Shown: positions 62,058 through 64,000 of the stretch, in pieces
How positions within the stretch are numbered: position 1 is the stretch's first letter
Layout: each line of letters opens with the position of its first letter
From: Bufo bufo
Lineage: Eukaryota; Chordata; Amphibia; Anura; Bufonidae
DNA: 64,000 nucleotides
Assembly (NCBI RefSeq): GCF_905171765.1
Contig: NC_053389.1
Location: 747,349,146-747,413,145, forward strand
Direction of reading: 5' to 3'
Translations under genes and position numbers: made by a program
Notes under the pieces: generated by a model
The model's input: only the letters and a program-made list of their open reading frames with translations
Told to the model about the DNA's origin: nothing
Databases searched by the model: none

Positions 62058-62109
62058 TACACAGCTCAGCAGGCTGTATCATAGAAGATGGGATTAGATG
62101 CACACTTAA

Positions 62110-62745
62110 GCAGGCAGTATCGCACACAACAGGCTCTATATCAGGCACAAATACATGTCCAGAGGAGGGCAACTAAAGTAATAACTGGAATGGGGGGACT
62201 ACAGTACCCTGAAAGATTATCAAAATTAGGGTTATTCACTTTACAAAAAAGACGACTGAGGGGAGATCAAATTACTATGTATAAATATATCAGGGGTCAG
62301 TACAGAGATCTATCCCATCATCTATTTATCCCCAGGACTGTGACTGTGACGAGGGGACATCCTTTGCGTCTGGAGGAAAGAAGGTTTGTACACAAACATA
62401 GAAAAGGATTCTTTACGGTAAGAGCAGTGAGACTATGGAACTCTCTGCCTGAGGAGGTGGTGATGGTGAGTACAATAAAGGAATTCAAGAGGGGCCTGGA
62501 TGTATTTCTGGAGCGTAATAATATTACAGGCTATAGCTACTAGAGAGGGGTCGTTGATCCAGGGAGTTATTCTGATTGCATGATTGGAGTCGGGAAGGAA
62601 TTTTTTATTCCCCTAAAGTGTGGAAAATTGGTTTCTACCTCAGTTTTTTTTTTTGCCTTCCTCTGGATCAACTTGCAGGATAACAGGCAGAACTGGATGG
62701 ACAAATTTTTTTTTTCCGGCCTTATGTACTATGTTACTATGTTAG
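62110..62745 (+). mobile_element. 5'-truncated LINE 3' end (CR1/L2-like), copy 2
   Basis: The frame to 62543 encodes the region after the RT palm: HVQRRATKVITGMGGLQYPE, LGLFTLQKRRLRGD, FFTVRAVRLWNSLPEEVV and FKRGLDVFLERN. This is the standard ending of CR1/L2/jockey-group proteins. A 3' untranslated region of about 200 bp ends with TACTATGTTACTATGTTAG, two copies of an 8-bp terminal repeat. The last 350 bp match 5038-5391 closely. Confidence 0.85.
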
Positions 62746-62833
62746 GATTAGATACAGATGTGTTTGGACGTGCTTGCTGCTTCCAGCTGTTTATTACACT
62801 CTGGAGATGGTGAGGGAAGAGCCTGTGGACGGC

Positions 62834-64000
62834 AGTGGCGGATCCAGAGCCTGGTCTCGGGAGGGGCACTTCCAGATTATTTTCTGTCCGCCGCCACAAA
62901 ACAATGGTGCTTATAGAACAGACTACACAGTGTAGCGGTATACTGTATATTGTGTAGCACGGTGTAGGCTATATGTGTATAACAAACATATTTCACATGA
63001 AAACTTACAGTTACTTGGCTTGACCCTTGGGGATCTCGGACACCACTTCAACACTTTGGCCGGGGGCTTGGCGGAGCTGATGTTGTGTTTTATCCTAATG
63101 AGAAAGATTTCATAATAAGGATTTGGAGAAGGGGCAGAGGGATAGCAGAACAGGGAGAGGCTGGTGCTGCTACTAGGGGGGGTCATACAATGGGGGAGTA
63201 ATAAAGCCCACCATAATGCCCCCACAGTAGAAATAATTCTCCTGATAATGTGACAGTGCAAAAAATACCCCCTTGTAATGCCCCCAGTTGAGCTAATGTC
63301 CCCATAGTGCCCCCATAATGTGCCAGTATAAAATACCCCAATATAATGCCCCCAGTAAATGCCTCCATAGTGCTCCTCTCCCCCTTCCTCCTAGTGCCCT
63401 CCATAATGTACCAGTATAAAATGCCCCAGTAGATGCCCTCAGTGTCCCCCATAACTTGCAAGTATAAAATACCCCTTCTTAGTGCCCCCTGTAGATGACC
63501 CCATAGTACTCCTCTCCCCCCTTCCCCATAGTACCCACCATAATGTGTCCCAGTATAAAATGCCCCTATACAGAGCCCCCCATATAAAATACCCCTTCTT
63601 TGTGGCCTCAGTAGATGCCCCTACAGTGCCCCCAATCATGTGCCAGTAATAAAAGCACTCCCCCCAATCATGTGCCAGTAATAAAAGCACTCCCCCCCCA
63701 ATCATGTGCCAGAAATAACAGCCCCCCCATTATGTGCCAGTAATAACAGCCCCCCCATCATGTGCCAGCAATAACAGCCCCCCCAATGTGCCAGTAAAGT
63801 ATTGTATATATAAAAAAAATATAAACACTTATACTTACCTCCTTGGCAGCGATGCGATGCAGGCCTCTTCCGGCCTGTGTCCCACGCTGTACGGCTCAGG
63901 CGGCGCGATGACGCCATCGTGCCGCCTGCGCCGGCCTCTGTTGGCTTCCGACACTAGGCCGGCAGCCTATCAGAGGAACAGGGAAGGGACACACCTCTCC
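62834..64000. mobile_element. Start of a non-autonomous hAT-like element, running off the window
   Basis: CAGTGGCGGATCCAGAGCC at 62834 is a typical hAT-type end (CAGTGGCG). No transposase is seen, and the other end would lie beyond 64000. The interior includes the low-complexity block listed separately. Classification from one end only. Confidence 0.45.
63185..63800. repeat. Degenerate short tandem repeats (CCCCCATAATGTGCCAGTA type)
   Basis: Repeated CCCCATAATGTGCCAGTATA, AAATACCCC and AGTAGATGCCCC blocks. Toward the right they become CCCCCCAATCATGTGCCAGT and AATAACAGCCC units of 30-40 bp. Frames on the minus strand rich in G, Y and W reflect this and are not coding. Confidence 0.75.

Overview
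The window reads as vertebrate, almost certainly amphibian (frog or toad), nuclear DNA built mostly from transposable elements. The basis is the mix of families: large BED-finger hAT transposons, Tc1-type elements with intact TA ends, T2-like MITEs with TTAA duplications, three Penelope-like elements (PLEs), a Gypsy-class LTR element with the unusual Gmr1-like gene order, CR1/L2-like LINE tails, and many palindromic MITEs with TAA duplications. No rRNA genes, bacterial genes or CRISPR arrays were seen. The host content I can support is one possible terminal kinase-like exon (about 31.0-31.3 kb, resembling STK31) and one DNMT3-like processed pseudogene (22.1-22.7 kb).

Layout. 1-6 kb: unassigned DNA, a palindromic MITE, a PLE remnant with a well-formed hammerhead ribozyme, a T2-like MITE, a LINE 3' end and a Tc1 relic. 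6-25.3 kb: a nest in which an hAT ('hAT-C', 3' half lost) contains a solo LTR, a non-autonomous hAT, a Tc1 element and a second hAT ('hAT-B', 11.3-24.8 kb). hAT-B in turn holds a MITE, a non-autonomous hAT (itself carrying a Tc1 foldback that carries a LINE fragment), a PLE and the DNMT3-like retrocopy. 25.4-32.2 kb: ends of a fourth hAT related to hAT-B, interrupted by a defective Gmr1-like element and enclosing the kinase-like exon. 32.3-37.2 kb: a solo LTR and three palindromic MITEs almost end to end. 38.7-49.2 kb: a 10.45-kb hAT ('hAT-A') with both termini, an 8-bp target duplication, a broken transposase and a 5.3-kb array of 141-bp repeats. 49.8-57.4 kb: a Tc1 element, then a Gmr1-like element whose 5' end was tandemly duplicated. 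58-62.7 kb: minisatellites around a nearly intact PLE, a degenerate MITE and a second LINE copy. 62.8-64 kb: a non-autonomous hAT running off the window, with low-complexity DNA.

The genes are selfish-element genes: hAT transposases (BED finger, catalytic core, C-terminal dimerisation domain), Tc1 DDE transposases, PLE reverse transcriptase joined to a GIY-YIG endonuclease, and gag, protease, integrase, reverse transcriptase and RNase H of the Gmr1-like elements. Most carry stops or frameshifts. The least damaged are the 730-codon PLE gene (17.5-19.7 kb), the second PLE (RT and endonuclease split by one TAG) and the internally deleted but open Tc1 gene (10.3-11.2 kb). Because elements sit inside one another with recognisable target duplications, the relative order of many insertions can be read directly from the sequence.
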